NCBI GenBank assembly: GCA_005406025.1
Contig: BGZK01000224.1
Coordinates: forward strand, 62,001 to 126,000
Length of the DNA stretch: 64,000 bases
Direction: 5' to 3'
DNA from: Eumeta japonica
Lineage: Eukaryota; Arthropoda; Insecta; Lepidoptera; Psychidae
Shown here: positions 39,301 through 49,260 of the stretch, one piece after another
Layout: each line of letters opens with the position of its first letter
How positions within the stretch are numbered: the stretch's first letter is position 1
Position numbers and translations under genes: made by a program
The notes under the pieces: model-generated
The model's database searches: none
The model's input: only the letters and a program-made list of their open reading frames with translations
What the model was told of the DNA's origin: nothing

Positions 39301-42018
39301 GTTAATACAAAATCCACAATAAAAAAAAAAATTTTGAGAATTGCATATTTGCAGAAATGGGAGCTTTAAAATGTATTTTATTAGATTTTTTATTAATTAA
39401 AATTATCAGTTACTTGGAAAACACAAATCATGTTTTTTATTGAATATTTCAAAAGTTTGCTTAATTAAATAAAAAAGAAAACAATAGTTTTTAATTGATG
39501 CTCATACAAAGCAAAAAAACTGTTTTCATTATACATACATGAACATGCGTTATATTATGGTAATTTTGTGTATCATACGAGCATTACCAGAAACTTTACC
39601 ATTTCAATCAATAATATTATTAGTAACTATTTGCAGTAATTATCGTTGTTCGTGCTGACAACACTGAGCGTGATAATCTTCTAGCCAAAGACCGATAATA
39701 AAAATCCATAGACTAGTGAATCATCTCATTTTTCCGAACAACAATATTCTACGGCGCTTTCCCTGGTTGAAATGGGGTCAAATTTTTTGATGTATCCTAT
39801 TTTAATAATGCATTAAAGACCAGCTCATGAGAAAAAAAATGTCATTATGACGATAAATATTTTAATAATGCGATTATTTGAGCATTAACCTAATGGGTTT
39901 AAGTGTGACATTTAAAAATTAGGCCTGAGGGAGTGTCCTGTATACTCTTGTTCGCTTCGTATATCCGAACCGGTTATAAATACGTTTCAGTAGGAGTGTA
40001 CAACATCTTACATAGATTGTTTGTCTGTTTGTACTTTGATCTTTTACAATCGATATACACGTGTAACCCGCGGTACGCAAATCAAGTGGGGTGTGAAATA
40101 GAGCGTTAACGAAAAGTGAAATTGATGTTATGTGGCCCTTCTTATTTGCTTATCTTATACAGGACGCGTCGATTTTTTTTTCATTGCTGATTTACAGTTG
40201 ATTTATTTTTAACGCGAATAAGTCGAGTTTTCTATGTATACGGTGGTAAACATTATCGCTGTTGTTACCAATCATTTAACTTTGCAATTTTACTATTTCA
40301 ATATTTTCATATGTAACATGATTTGTGTAATATATTTTATCGAATAAGTATAAATGAATGTCGATAAAACTATTATCAGACTTTCAGTATTATAAGAGAT
40401 GCGTACCCTCTTTGCCTGTCGCATAAGTTCCAAGATATTGCACGATTCACAAAGCGAAGCATTTGCGAATTATTTACGATCCAAATTTTTTTTTCACCTC
40501 TTTTTGCAACCATTACTGTCGCCCTACTCTCGTCAGTACACGAAAATTAAAAAATTTTCATACCTTTGTATGGGCAGGTAATTTAATGGGGACCGATACT
40601 GTCAGATTAAAGTAATTACAATGGAAGAACGCGAAAATAGTTTAGTAAACTTTTCCTTCGATAAGGATTAATTAAGATTATAACACATCACACGTGGGTG
40701 GGGTTCAAATAACAAGTCAGTTCGATTCAGATCTCCGACTTTTATTGTCACAACAATGCTTAAGCAGATGTACCATACACTTAAAGATATATGAAATTTC
40801 TTCTTCTCTCCGTCTTCCATATTCCATATATTCCTAAGCGGGAGAGGTAGAATGAAATACATCGGAATTATACTCTCAAGGGCCAAACTCCATTCGCATC
40901 TCGGAGGTGTCACCACTGCGTTTATTGTCCAGATCGTCGCACTGCAAGTAACTTCTCTTCCCCAGGTCGAATGCAGCAACGGGGTCACGGCGTACGGCAG
41001 GAGGCGGCGCGCCGTGGACGCCGCCGCCTCCAACAGGCTGTACGAGGTGGCGCTCACGACCTTCATCAAGGTGGAGGGCGACAATCAAGGGCCAGGTGAT
41101 GAGACATCCCACGCTTCCCCTATCAGTGTACAGCGTATCGTAGGCCCTATTTCAGATGCGGACAATCAACACCCATGATCTCACACGACCAGTCGCCAAC
41201 CTATACAAGTTATTTTTTAACATTCAAACAAACGTCCTATGTTTGTCCACTATCAATACGTGGTATAAAGGCAACTGAGCTTTGCATAGTCTTTAGATTT
41301 TGCCGTGGGAATGTTATAACTTCCCGCAGAAAATATTGCTTATGTTCATTTCAAATGATATAACTATTTAGATATATATGCATATACACCCACACACATG
41401 TGTGTGTGTGTGTGTGTGTGTGCTGCGTGTGTGAAAAAATTAAATTTTCCATCTTAACTGAAAATTACAAATTAATTTTATTTTAAAAATAATAGTTTTG
41501 TGAACAGTTTTTGACAATCACAGTACTAGGATCCATTCACAAACGACATAGTCTGATGGATTTATATCTTATGTTCTTTTAAAACTCGAAACTTGTTTCA
41601 AAAATTAAAAGAAAAAATCAACGTAACGTGGTAATTTTGATAAAATTAACATCTAACTTTAAATTATTCAAGTGGTCAATAATCAATCACGTTAAATATA
41701 GCTGATTTGCCTCCTCCTTTCATGAATATGAGCTCACCATTACCATCACATCATATTTACCTGTCCGTTGCACGACACGCGAATAACTTGAGGGCGCTCC
41801 TTCCAGACGACCTGCTGGCCCAGCTGAAAAACCTGAAAATCGAAAACCAGATGCTGGAGGGCGTCGACGGCACTCCCGCGACCGTCGCCGAGAGGACCCC
41901 GGACAACAAGCTGGTGGTGATACCGACGGTGGTGACCGCCGGGGGCAACGGCTCCGCGGGAACGGCGGCTCACTGCATAACCTCGCTGTTGACCGTCATC
42001 GCCATCTTGCTTTGGTAG
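27259..42018 (+). CDS. ZP-domain, furin-site, GPI-tailed extracellular protein (gene span, 8 exons, 5' incomplete)
   Basis: Eight GT-AG exons (27259-27354, 31156-31262, 34036-34184, 36497-36577, 37461-37610, 38782-38930, 40966-41095, 41807-42018) encode the last 357 residues. Eight cysteines at residues 8, 37, 58, 93, 196, 238, 242 and 247 are the count expected of one ZP module. YGRRRRAV at 254-261 is a furin consensus just after the module, as in secreted ZP proteins that are cleaved before polymerising. The protein ends in a small-residue stretch (GGNGSAGTAAH) and a short hydrophobic tail ending LLW with no cytoplasmic residues, so a GPI signal is more likely than a transmembrane anchor. 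ZP proteins assemble apical extracellular matrix in insect epithelia. The GPI tail recalls Quasimodo (qsm), but I cannot confirm orthology. All junctions keep phase except exon 6 to 7. No signal peptide exon was found, so at least one exon lies further upstream. Confidence 0.85.
29395..29720 (+). mobile_element. dispersed element with gacattcgcaacct core, in ZP intron 1
   Basis: It carries gacaaacgagcatacaagct, atggacattcgcaacctcaa and later ccacttcacgtctgtacttt followed by gagcgtggtatcttacggcc. The last part has its counterpart at 38100-38155 in ZP intron 5. Confidence 0.6.
30545..30690 (-). mobile_element. LINE tail family copy E, in ZP intron 1
   Basis: Reverse-orientation 3' block (tagacagagactacagatct, ctttgcatatatttctctct, gacatccatcaacctcttca). 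Short and 5'-truncated. Confidence 0.7.
30896..31062 (-). mobile_element. tRNA-like SINE head, in ZP intron 1
   Basis: On the - strand ctggtttagcgattgactgc resembles an A box and ggtctcgggttcgttccc a B box, spaced as in a tRNA. A relative of the SINE at 25340 and 35212 or a separate tRNA-derived family. Too poorly paired to be a real tRNA gene. Confidence 0.45.
31156..31262 (+). CDS. ZP-domain gene, exon 2
   Basis: Acceptor gctttgacag and donor ACG/gtgagc. The phase matches exon 1 (G/AT gives Asp) and ends in phase 0. It carries framework cysteines 2 (SSCKP) and 3 (HRCGV). The upstream frame stays open by chance to an ATG at 31137, but the acceptor cuts that off. Confidence 0.85.
32263..32423. 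mobile_element. MITE copy 1, in ZP intron 2
   Basis: About 160 bp. The ends cacgcgaaactttgccgctc and acggcagagtttcgtgcgtt are inverted repeats. The interior shares cctgcgaatg, aacgctcccc and ttccttcttctcc with the copy at 38315. Confidence 0.7.
32600..32960 (+). mobile_element. LINE tail family copy F, in ZP intron 2
   Basis: Well preserved. A reading of SINAVEMRSLRSMCGVS and VRERCGVKEDVV type is visible, then a frame break, then GKGRPRKSYADRISG and STRNRR. It lacks the usual 3' untranslated block and is cut at about 32960 by unrelated sequence. Confidence 0.75.
34036..34184 (+). CDS. ZP-domain gene, exon 3
   Basis: Acceptor cttctcgcag and donor CCCGA/gtgagt, phase 0 to 2. It encodes KRTYYHKIVIEESTG and then TTRCVFIPHG with framework cysteine 4, the end of ZP-N. 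It is GC-rich against an AT-rich intron. The basic KR within PRVKRDE may sit in the exposed linker between ZP-N and ZP-C. Confidence 0.85.
34545..35212 (-). mobile_element. tRNA-derived SINE, copy 2, interrupted
   Basis: The head on the - strand has an excellent A box (ttggcgcagtcggtagtg) and B box (gggggttctaatcctgc), then acaagacaaacat. The body matches copy 1 (agcaacgag, agatagttg(g)ta) but is split by an inserted element at 34712-35126. It lies in ZP intron 3. Confidence 0.65.
34712..35126. mobile_element. MITE nested in SINE copy 2
   Basis: Subterminal inverted repeats gcacgactcataatg (34713) and cattatgagtcgtgc (35098-35112) bracket about 415 bp. CAAATAT occurs directly on both sides (34705-34711 and 35127-35133) as a candidate 7-bp target duplication. 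The uninterrupted SINE copy at 25340 confirms that this is an insertion. Confidence 0.55.
35544..35733. repeat. long imperfect hairpin (arms about 78 bp)
   Basis: The left arm starts aaaaataatccttaatatga and ends aaaaaagcgtgggt. The right arm starts gccccacgctttttccacaa and ends attaaggattatttttcac. The loop is about 27 bp. In ZP intron 3, likely a foldback element. Confidence 0.8.
35870..35932. repeat. near-perfect 28-bp inverted repeat
   Basis: Left arm gcttattactgtttactaaa and on, right arm its reverse complement with one base missing, loop caaaacag. It lies 140 bp from the 35544 hairpin. Confidence 0.85.
36497..36577 (+). CDS. ZP-domain gene, exon 4 (linker)
   Basis: Acceptor aatttcag and donor AAGCA/gtgagt, 81 nt, phase 2 to 2. 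It encodes VVTLTDMATEHAPDPQLGAA with no cysteine, consistent with the linker between ZP-N and ZP-C. It is too short to find by ORF length, but the phase, both splice sites and the GC content agree. Confidence 0.8.
36674..36790 (-). mobile_element. LINE 3' end family 2, copy 1, in ZP intron 4
   Basis: Reverse-orientation copy of the 3' end described at 55022 (actttatttcgtaggtaata, ttgaaatacatcattatggc, ccattccgaatgctgattca). Confidence 0.65.
37461..37610 (+). CDS. ZP-domain gene, exon 5 (start of ZP-C)
   Basis: Acceptor catgtttcag and donor AACGG/gttcgt, phase 2 to 2. It encodes VSGEISVSPGTPLSMEIFLD and then SAPIYGLMVSYMHV, a typical ZP-C opening. The donor is weaker than the others (gttcgt), but the next exon joins it in frame to give NGCSVDPY. 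Confidence 0.85.
37945..38215 (+). mobile_element. dispersed element, relative of 29395, in ZP intron 5
   Basis: It shares ttgccggcctcttgagacag, ggtagaaggggaagtgggtc, cactcactgaacgaaatgca and ttcacgcttgtactctgtga with the 29395 element in the same order. Confidence 0.6.
38315..38464. mobile_element. MITE copy 2, in ZP intron 5
   Basis: Ends acaacgcacgaaactctgct and ggcagaatttcgtgtgttgt are inverted repeats of about 22 bp. About 150 bp, no frame. Second copy of the 32263 MITE within the same gene. Confidence 0.75.
38782..38930 (+). CDS. ZP-domain gene, exon 6 (ZP-C core)
   Basis: Acceptor gtctttcag and donor CGGGGGG/gtaagc. It encodes CSVDPYVFDNF, FRAFKFPDSTYVQFKATV and VCLDKCRG, carrying framework cysteines 5, 6 and 7. 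It ends in phase 1, while exon 7 needs phase 0. The mismatch falls in a run of seven G across the donor (see findings). Confidence 0.85.
40040..40410 (+). repeat. dispersed repeat, paired with 50470-51165, in ZP intron 6
   Basis: It shares acccgcggtacgcaaa / gcccgcggcacgcaaa, ttcattgctgatttacag / tccattgctgatttatag, atgtatacg and the terminal gtattataagagatgc with the second copy. Confidence 0.55.
40966..41095 (+). CDS. ZP-domain gene, exon 7 (last cysteine and furin site)
   Basis: Acceptor ctcttccccag and donor GGGCCAG/gtgatg. Read in phase 0 it gives VECSNGVTAYGRRRRAVDAA, with framework cysteine 8 followed by the furin site, then NRLYEVALTTFIKVEGDN. The other frames give Arg/Gln-rich nonsense, so phase 0 is right despite the phase-1 end of exon 6. 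Confidence 0.85.
41385..41422. repeat. (CA)n/(TG)n microsatellite, partly palindromic
   Basis: cacccacacacatg runs into (tg)n, so the left part can pair with the right. In ZP intron 7. Confidence 0.85.
41807..42018 (+). CDS. ZP-domain gene, last coding exon (GPI tail, stop)
   Basis: Acceptor gctccttccag, entry phase 1 (G/AC gives Asp), TAG stop at 42016-42018. It encodes a short amphipathic stretch (LLAQLKNLKIENQMLEG), a Thr/Val-rich spacer, small residues suitable as an omega site and a terminal hydrophobic run. The first AATAAA after the stop is at 42263-42268, with another at 42828-42833. Confidence 0.85.
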
Positions 42019-43110
42019 CGCTCCGTTTTGGGGTTCAGTGAAATTCTACTTTTAGGGGTGTATCGATTCAGTACGCCATAGTGTTCTAAATCGCCGAACC
42101 GTGTTGAAAGCCATTTATGTGATGGACAAATATTGTTGCAAAACAAGTTATAACATTGAAATATTAACTTTTTTTTCACTTTATTTTAAAAACAGACATT
42201 TTTTACTGTTTGATAATCTTTGGATAAAATTTAGTGTTAGCTGTGGGAATCCAGCCGAGATAAATAAATATACTCTTGTTATTGTCCCATAGTTTGAACA
42301 CTGTATGCATTGATCAGTTTAAGGAATGCATGCATTTAAAAGTTAATGCGAATAAACAAACATAATAATATTAGCTTGGTTTGCTTAATTAATTACAATG
42401 CCTAATTATTATTGTTCCTCCCTTTTATAATAATATTGTTTGATATTAAAAGGGTGGAACGTAAATTTGAAACGTAAATAACCAAGAACTTAGTTAATAT
42501 CTTTCTATGAACTACTAATTAAATTTAAATAAATTTTCAAAGAAGCATAAGAGATTTTATAAATATCTCAACAAATGGGCATGTGCTTATGTACTTGTTT
42601 TTAAATATTGACCTACACCCCTTAAGTACTTATATTTTTTTAATTCTTCTAACATTGTGACATAATGTGATTGATACTGCCGTGTTATACCAGATAGAGA
42701 AGAAAAACTTAAGTATTTCGAAGTATACGTATAATTATTAGGTGCTAATTGACACTTAGTGTTAAGGGAACAGTGATCTAATTATAAATTAAAACTTAAA
42801 AGGGAACCCCCCCTAATGATGTTAACTAATAAAGCATTTTTAATCCACTAAATCCACTAGTCTTATGTAATAAAGAAACATTTTTTTTTTCAATCTTGAA
42901 AATAAATTCCCTTATTTTCACGCGATTGGAAATAAAACTTAACACATTTATATTTTGGTTGTAACTATAACGATAGAAATTAAATAAAAATTATGTAAAT
43001 ATTTTCGTGTTTTAATTGCGGTACTACAAGAGAAATCCCAAACGCAGCATAAATGTGAACATACGAAATCCCTCAAGATGATTTTGGGCATTGTAGTATT
43101 GTCCAAATAA
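42019..43110 (+). other. ZP gene 3' untranslated region and downstream AT-rich DNA
   Basis: AATAAA at 42263-42268 is the first polyadenylation signal after the stop, and later ones (for example 42828) could extend the 3' end. No further coding sequence seen. Confidence 0.4.
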
Positions 43111-43119
43111 AGACACAGT

Positions 43120-43225
43120 GGTTAGTAGTCAAGCCATTCAACAACGATGAAGCAAGAGTCAAGTGAAAAGATTGTACTATCTGGAGATCTGTGATCTCTG
43201 CCTACTCTTTAGTTATAATAATAAT
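43120..43225 (+). mobile_element. LINE tail family copy G, 3' end only
   Basis: Only the last block is left (gattgtactatctggagatc, tgtgatctctgcctactctt) followed by a TAA-repeat tail. Confidence 0.6.
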
Positions 43226-43879
43226 AATAACATCACACATGAAAATACATCTTGTTGTCAACAGTTGTAACAACCATAATCTAACGTTGCAAAATGTGTT
43301 AAGTGAAAGAGAAACATCGAATTTAGGAGCGAACATCTCATATAGGCCTTAGGCACTGCCTATCCTAACGTATTAAAGTTTGATCAAATTCTTCAACATT
43401 ACATTGAAAAAAGTTGCCACCCTCATCGACGTGATGATCATCGCGACCCAAGGGCGCTTATGGGTGGCGATGATCACCTACTTTTCTAGTGTCTCACATG
43501 GTCGTATGTGCCTTTAAAGTGCTATTAAAAAAACAACGTATGCCTTAAAATCATTGGGATAACGTGATATCTCAAACCGACAGCTCTTGACCGGCCGAGT
43601 GTAATTCAGAAAGTGACAGATTTACAAGCAAACATGAGTCGAGGCAAAATCTTCTATACGTATTAAGCGTAAATACGGTTTATTCCGCCTGAGTTTACAT
43701 GCACTCGGACCTCAGGCGGCCACCGCTCGCGACATTAGTGCATTAATATTTTTTCATGTTTCAAGTAAAACTGAGAAACAGGGAAAGACAGGATGCAAAA
43801 GCAACACGAGACATCGAAAGAGACGATCAATCATAAGCCATCTGTAAAAACTATTTCAAAGTAGAACCGTAAAAAGTAT

Positions 43880-44200
43880 TTCTAAGAACGGCGCTGTTAA
43901 GAGCATCGGTTTCGAACTTGAGGATAACGGGTTCGATCCTTAGCCACAGTAAAATCGAAGATGAGCTTTTTTGGTTAGGTTAATTCAAATCACTCGCTCC
44001 GTGGCTCCGAGAACACGTCAAGCCGCCTGTCCCGGCGTCGTCGTCGCTCTGATGACGAAAGTCAAATCACATCGAAAACAGCTTTATTTCGTAGGTGATA
44101 GAAATCACATTTGAGATACGTGATTAACGATTGTTTTCGACATTAACATCACCACCCATCACGAACGTCAATTCATCGGAAGCCATCGATCGCGCTGTAG
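43880..44200. mobile_element. composite repeat: tRNA-like head and LINE 3' end family 2, copy 2
   Basis: 43893-43950 has gttaagagcatcggtttcga and acgggttcgatcctta, which resemble A and B boxes. 44078-44190 is a reverse-orientation copy of the family 2 end (ctttatttcgtaggtgatag, tttgagatacgtgattaacg). Confidence 0.45.
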
Positions 44201-44284
44201 CAGCGTAGACCGCTACAAGAACGGATTGGGACAACTGGACCCGTATCGAAAGTGGGATTAGAATTATTGGAACCTATGTAACTA

Positions 44285-44575
44285 ATTAGAATTGGAACCT
44301 ACCGAATAATTAGAATTGGGGCATGCTTAAATAATTAGAATTGGAACCGACTTAAATAATTAAAATTGGAACATACTTAAGTAATTAGAAGTGGAACCTA
44401 CTTGAATAATTAGAATTGGAACCTACTTAAGTAATTAAAATTTGAACTTACTTGAACAAATAGAATTGGAACCTACTTAAATAATTAGAATTGCAACCTA
44501 CTTAAATAATTAGAATTGGAACCTACTTAAGTAATTAAAATTGGAACTTACTTGAATAATTAGAATTAGAACCTT
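44285..44575. repeat. 25-bp minisatellite, about 12 copies, with 100-bp higher order
   Basis: The unit is tagaattggaacctacttaa plus ataat, exactly 25 bp through nearly the whole array. Variant units (taaaattxgaacttacttga) recur four units apart at 44436 and 44536, so a 4-unit block was duplicated as a whole. Confidence 0.9.
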
Positions 44576-45848
44576 CTAAAATAGAGACCAGGTGCGAAAA
44601 CGAGAATAAAACAAATCGGCATCGAGAACAGCACCGGTATCTGAACCGAGAACTTCTTAGTCACACTTCACGCTTTTACTATAGTCTTTGTACAATACTT
44701 TATATAATTTTCACCATTTGAAACTCTGTATCTGTTACATATCAATCCTATTTCTATGCATTTACTATATCTACTTTAGCTTTGAGCGTGTATAGATAAT
44801 TCAAATGTTACTTACATTACAATCAATTTTAAATTTCGACGCAATAATTGTAACTATTCCGACAAAAGAACCGAACTTCAATGACGTTCGAACTTAAAGA
44901 ACATTTTAATTATGGTTTTAATTATGGTGGAATTTCGACCACTGATCGACCAAAACCATAAAAACACTAATAGTATTAGCCCAGCTCGGCTTGACCTGTT
45001 TCACACATGTACAAGGTGTTCCTCGATCTTTGTAAGACACTGAATTGAAATTTTGATTGTAAATTCATCCAAGTTCCTTAACATATCCCTTGTGAAAGTT
45101 TTAATGTTCAGCTATCAAACGCTAGATGGCGCTGCATCATCTCATCTTTACGCTATTTCATAATAGATGTCGCACATTAAAAACTTTTTGAACTTTTGCA
45201 TTTTACTTGCATTTCGTCGTTATACTCTATTACAAACTCAAAAATATTTACTTTAAGCTATCAATATAAATGGTTATTTCCTTGTTCAATCTTAACAATA
45301 AACCCAGTTCCGCAGGCACAGAATTTAAAGCAAAAATAAAATAAAGCATTATTACTTCAGTCTTTTATTAGACTTACGTTCTATATTACAAATTTAATAA
45401 GAACAAATTTTTAACATTTAAAAATAATGTTGAACAACATTCCATTAGAAACAGCACAATAATTTATGTAAACGTTCAAATGTCAATTGTAATTATTAAA
45501 AGAAGTGTTTTATCGATTTCTATTCGCGAATATTACATGAAAACCACAATCGAAATGGACATCTCAATGTGAATTTGGTGAGGCAAAAACAGCGAAAACT
45601 CTTTAATAACCTCTAAAAACTACCATTAAAAATATTTTCGTATTTTAATTAAAAGTCATAAAACTGTTGAACAATCGACGTCACTTAGAACGCGGGAAAT
45701 ATAATATATTTATATACAAAAGGTATTGCTTTCTTTTTAGAAGGCAAAGTGTTCAATAGAAAAAAGGCAATATAATTCAAAATCTTCGAACAGCATTCAT
45801 GGTTTTCGCCAAAGCGTATATGAAAAATAATATAATTTGTCATTTTTA

Positions 45849-45900
45849 ATAAATTCCATTTAATATAACAACGCAGGTTGTTATATTAAATGGAATTTAT
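45849..45900. repeat. perfect 24-bp inverted repeat
   Basis: Left arm 45849-45872, loop GCAG, right arm 45877-45900, no mismatch. The arms start ataaattccatttaatata. A cruciform-capable palindrome in the spacer between convergent genes. Confidence 0.95.
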
Positions 45901-46529
45901 CTGTAGCAGATATCAACAATATCTGCTTCGGAGATGGATAGGCAGGAATCATAGACATGCACTTAACATAATCTTCATAGACCACTGTTACTTCACGTAA
46001 TTCCTCAATCGCTTCATAACCAATGAATAAATGATCTATATAAGCAAATCGTCACACGTAGTAATCGAATATAGGCATGAAACGAAACGAAAGTTCTTTT
46101 TTTTTGTGTGTATTTTACTAAACAGTTATCATATTAAATTTACCATAACAAATGTTAACTAGAACTTTCTACAAATCGACCAAAACCTTAAAAATTATAA
46201 ATTAAATTTAAATCACTTCGCTTACTACTCTCCGGTTTTAATAAATAAATAACCAAAAAAAGACCACATTAAGGTGGAATTGGGATAAAAGTAACATTTT
46301 TATATTTTAGATGAGTTATCTTTATTTTAAGATATAAAAACCAAAACAGTTTGAAAGCTAAAGATGTTATGAATTGTTACAATTTTAAAAAGTCAATGTA
46401 TACTGATCGTGAAGCAATCTGCGATTTGTTTCAGCTATTTAAAAACTCAATGGAAAATGATTACGGAATTGGATTTAACGTAAAAAGTTCTGAAAGTTCA
46501 AATGCCGAATTAAGATACAAAAAGATGCA

Positions 46530-46760
46530 CAAAGATGAATGAAAGTAGACTAACGAAACTTTATAGACAGGAGTGGGTAAGCAGCTCCGTAGAATGAAAT
46601 AAAACCTTATGCAAATCAAATATGGTGGCATGTTAAAGAAAGAAAAAATTTTAAGCACCTGAAAACGAAGGGCTCGCATGAAATGGTCGATGGAAGGATC
46701 GTGTGGAGATCTGTGGTCTCTGTCTTACCCTTCTGGCAAATAGGCGTGAGTAGATATTGT
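46530..46760 (+). mobile_element. LINE tail family copy H
   Basis: Diverged copy with gaatgaaataaaaccttatg, ggcatgttaaagaaagaaaa, ggagatctgtggtctctgtc and a 3' end caaataggcgtgagtaga. Confidence 0.65.
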
Positions 46761-46769
46761 TGTTATTTT

Positions 46770-48450
46770 CATTAGAAACAAATGTAGATACCAATATTTT
46801 TACGCTCCGTTTACATAGGATTTGTTTTTGCTGTGAAAAAAAGTAATAAATCTAGCAAGACCAGCCATCTAAAGCGTTTTATAAAGTTACACTTCGCATA
46901 TACTAAAGTCTTCGTGTATTCTTGACAACAAGTTTGTAGACGAGACAGTGTGTCAATAAACTTTATGCTGCTATATAATATAAGTGTTTATATACATATA
47001 TCCGATACTGTTCTTTAAAAATAAAAACTGTTCGAAATGTTTAAAGGTTTTGCTAAAAAAAAAAGATTAAAAGATTTTATTTTGTAACCGCTAATATAAT
47101 ACAGGTTCTACGCATACGCTAAATTACCTATAATTACCGATAATGGCAGTATTTCGAGAATTGCCAGTTTTATAACTTACTAGTTCTGATAAACAAATTA
47201 ATAGTTGGACAGTTGACAAAAATTATTTTAAATCACCTATAATTCTTAATTTTTATTCCATCAAAATCGAACGAGAGCGTGTTATTATTAAACATTATTT
47301 TGTAAAATATGGCGTTCGGAAGGAGGAAAATCCTATTTGATTGAGTTATTGATTAATAAACTCGTCTAGGAAATAATAGAAAATCACATAATGACAAACT
47401 ACCAAATATTTTCCTGCAAACACATTATCCGAACAAAATCGTCCAAACACTAATAATATGAAAAAAGCGAAAAGTGAGTATTTTAATTTTGTTTTCATTT
47501 GGCAACGGCAAAAAGATTATTATAGCGCCATCTCTTGTCATGTCTAAAAAACTGGAAGATAATAATCAAAATTAGGCGAACCTTTAAACCACTTGGTCTA
47601 GAAAGTAGAAAGAATGATTATTAAATAACTATGCATACATCCCCTATTTTCTGTCGTAACGTTGCATCCAATTAAATAACTACACGAAAACACTATAAAT
47701 AATCATATTTAGTACTCGTTGTAATTTTGTAAGTAATAGTCATAAATTTCTTATATTTTTTATAACGCCCCACCTTCTAGACATAGCTTTAACAGCCTAT
47801 AGATGGCGCTGAAAAGTTAAAAACAAAAAACACTAAAAAAACACTGTCTTCAGCTTACACACTAAATGCAAATTATCTATGCATATTGGTCGACCGAATT
47901 ATAAATTTTCTATATTGGCACATAAAATAATTACAATTAGTTATGCACATGATAAAAAGGCAAGAGTGTGCACGATAGTAATACATATTTTTTAGTAGTT
48001 GAATCACAACGAACAAAAAAAAATAAAACGGTTCGCAAAACAGAGATCTCTTCACAATTGAGTATTATTTTCATATTTTTTTTTATTCATAAATAACGAA
48101 TCGATCTCTCGTTAAAAATTAAATAATACTGATAAGGGAATATAATTTATAACACTATTTTAAATGTGATTATAAGATCAAATAATGGGAAGCACAATTT
48201 TAAGAACGAAACAGAAGTGGTCACAACAAATCGCCGATACGAAGGTGACATCATCAAGCAACAGTGCAACTATGAAATATTTATCGCGGATATTTAATAT
48301 TGTATTACAATAAGTCTCTAACGATAAGAGCTTATCTCGCATTATGAAATACGTCAACCATCTGTTGTACTTTATGACAAAGGGTTAGCAGATACTTATG
48401 TTTCTCCTTTGCTTCCGGTATTATATGGTATTAAAAAAAAAAGAGATAAG
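46770..48450. other. AT-rich spacer, no gene seen
   Basis: No supported exon. Short fragments such as tagatggcgctga (47801) recur elsewhere (45124), suggesting small old repeats. Confidence 0.4.
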
Positions 48451-48459
48451 TGCGAATAG

Positions 48460-49110
48460 GATTGATACCCTGAGGGTTCCGTACAATTTTTGTTATGTAT
48501 GTAGATATCTATGCATCAAGAGTCTAGATCGTTTTGCCTGTTTTTGATACAAATACTGGCCAAATATTGGTCCCAAAAAATACGAAACTTAATTATTTTT
48601 CAAAAAATATTCGATTTTTTTAAAATATTCTAATTCTTAAATTTTTTAAGTTTTCATGGCGAGAGGTTAAAAAATGTACACCCTTATATTATTCGACGTA
48701 ACGGTTCATATTCCAAATCTAAGTGTAAGTTTATAATTATAAAGAATTTTTTTCACATTATTTAATTATTAATTAGCGATTTTCAAATATCTCCTTTTAC
48801 TTGCACTGTGAGACTATTTTTCTTGCCAAATTTCATGATTATAAAATTAATGGAAAAAACCTAGTAGGTTTTGATTCACTTGCTAAGCGTTTAAATACAG
48901 CCTTAAATGCCTATATCTCATATTTGGGTCAAAATTAACCGAATAGATATGCCCATTACCGCAGACAGACGTAAATATATATGTATGTTAATTTCAACTT
49001 GATACCTTCACGCGTTCCTGTGAAAAAGGACAGATAGACAGACGGACAAAGTGAATCTAAAAGGGTCCCTTTATTTCTTTACAGGAACGAAACCCCAAAA
49101 AAGGTACTTC
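48460..49110 (+). mobile_element. dispersed element of the tagggttcc... type, downstream of the - strand gene
   Basis: Left end accctgagggttccgtacaa. Right part gacagatagacagacggaca and aaagggtccctttatttctt, ending gaacgaaacccc. Its right end falls within 160 bp of the stop codon of the unknown gene and may supply its polyadenylation signal. Confidence 0.55.
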
Positions 49111-49260
49111 TTTCATTTGCTTAACTACGCTGTTGTGCATAATTTTTGTCTATAATGCACAGATGTATATTTCAAAGTTGCACTGTCCTTGTAATAACTT
49201 TATAATAAATTCAATTACATTCCTAAACTAAAGAAGAAAAAGAAAACAAGTAACCTAAAT

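Noticed and set aside
43400..43480. Inverted words around gtgatgatcatcgcgaccc and gggtggcgatgatcac
   Set aside because: Pairing is imperfect and short. No element ends could be defined.
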